From positions 1-6,975 of the forward strand of contig JAITAJ010000179.1 in NCBI GenBank assembly GCA_031284185.1: a DNA stretch of 6,975 nt. The letters are read 5' to 3'. Below, piece by piece: positions 6,361 to 6,975 of the stretch. Source of the stretch: Accumulibacter sp. (GTDB taxonomy: Bacteria; Pseudomonadota; Gammaproteobacteria; Burkholderiales; Rhodocyclaceae). Position numbers and translations under genes: made by a program. Within the stretch, counting starts at the first letter, position 1, and every line of letters begins with the position of its first letter. The notes under the pieces were generated by a model. The model ran no database searches, had not been told where the DNA came from, and worked only from the letters and a program-made list of their open reading frames with translations.

Positions 6361-6975
6361 AAACAGAAAAAGAAAGACTGGATCGCCGGCCTCGAAAAAG
6401 GCTTGCAGATCATCGAGGCATTCAACGACACCCATCCTCGGCTGACGGCGTCGACCGCGGCCCGCCGCACCGGAATCACGCGGACGGCCACACGGCGATA
6501 CTTGCGCACGCTTGAATACCTCGGTTACGTCGAAAGCGACGGTCACCTGTTCTGGCTGACCCCCAAGGTCCTGCGTCTTGGCTGGTCCTACTTCGACTCG
6601 GCCAAGTTTCCCCGCGCCATCCAGCCTCACTTGCAGAAACTGAGCCTGGCACTCGGCGGCGCCGCCTATTTCGCGGTCATGGACGAAAACGACGTTGTTT
6701 TCGTCGCGCGCGACGGTTCCAACCTGGTGCAGAACGTCGGTTTCGTTTTGGGAGCGCGTGTCATCGCATCATCCGCCGCGGCGGGAATCGCCATCCTGTC
6801 TACCCAGTCCGACGAGGAAGTGGACAAATGGCTCGTCGGGCGGAAATTCATTCCCTATTCCCCATTCACCGCCACTACCGGAAATGCAGTCCGGCAACTG
6901 ATCGACGACGCGCGCACCAACGGCTATTCTCTGCTGGAACAACAGGTCGCGTAGCGCGTGCGCGGAATCGCCGTG
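6361..6975 (+). pseudogene. IclR-family (PcaR-like) transcriptional regulator, disrupted and partial at window end
   Basis: The frame reads DWIAGLEKGLQIIEAF from 6376, the usual start of an IclR winged helix-turn-helix. It continues with ASTAARRTGITRTATRRYLR and TLEYLGYVESDGHLFWLTPK, then the effector-binding domain (VLRLGWSYFDSAKFPRAIQP, AAYFAVMDENDVVFVARDGS, VGFVLGARVIASSAAAGIAI, LIDDARTNGYSLLEQQVA). Two faults are visible. First, no ATG, GTG or TTG precedes the HTH: the frame meets TGA at 6358-6360, and the first usable codon, TTG 6403, cuts off the start of helix 1 and has only an AAGG one base away. Second, TAG at 6952-6954 interrupts the domain, yet RVRGIAV continues in frame, matching the family's LRSIAVP-like segment. 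The remaining C-terminus lies beyond the window. IclR proteins are usually about 250-270 residues; this one stops near 200. The ligand cannot be told, and a link to sulfur genes is not implied. Confidence 0.8.

Noticed and set aside
5562..6509. 315-codon - strand open frame covering the spacer after cysN
   Set aside because: It is a shadow of cysN plus the spacer, with cysteine- and arginine-rich text and no domain. The spacer is better explained by hairpins and promoter-like elements.

Overview
The window is a compact, high-GC, single-strand block of assimilatory sulfur genes followed by one damaged regulator gene. GC-rich codon use, the gene order and the protein flavour (a four-cysteine CysH, CysD and CysN as separate proteins, an IclR/PcaR-like regulator) suggest a betaproteobacterium, most likely Burkholderiales of the Bordetella/Achromobacter type. 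The family assignment is inference; no marker gene is present.

Layout, all on the + strand: 2-364 is the C-terminal part of a periplasmic sulfate-binding protein (Sbp/CysP family); 368-1258 cysT (cysU) and 1255-2175 cysW are the two permeases; 2179-3240 cysA is the ATPase; 3256-3984 cysH is the APS/PAPS reductase; 3989-4897 cysD and 4911-6197 cysN are the two subunits of ATP sulfurylase. Gaps between these genes run from a 4-base overlap (cysT/cysW) to 15 bases, so they very probably form one transcript. Together they carry sulfate from periplasm to sulfite: capture, ATP-driven import, adenylylation to APS, and reduction. CysH has all four iron-sulfur cysteines, CysN has no fused APS kinase domain, and no cysC is seen, so direct APS reduction is the likely route. 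The sulfite reductase gene (cysI) is not in the window.

After cysN comes a 163-base spacer (6198-6360). It holds two strong hairpins without a U-tract, a 9-base direct repeat spaced 21 bases apart, a short palindrome, and a weak promoter-like pair. Then follows an IclR-family transcriptional regulator that looks broken. Its reading frame has no standard start codon where the N-terminus should be. It is also cut by an in-frame TAG (6952-6954), after which the conserved family sequence continues in the same frame to the window edge.

I see no exotic new system here. The sulfur operon is ordinary in content. The points most worth a second look are the regulator pseudogene and the structured spacer in front of it.
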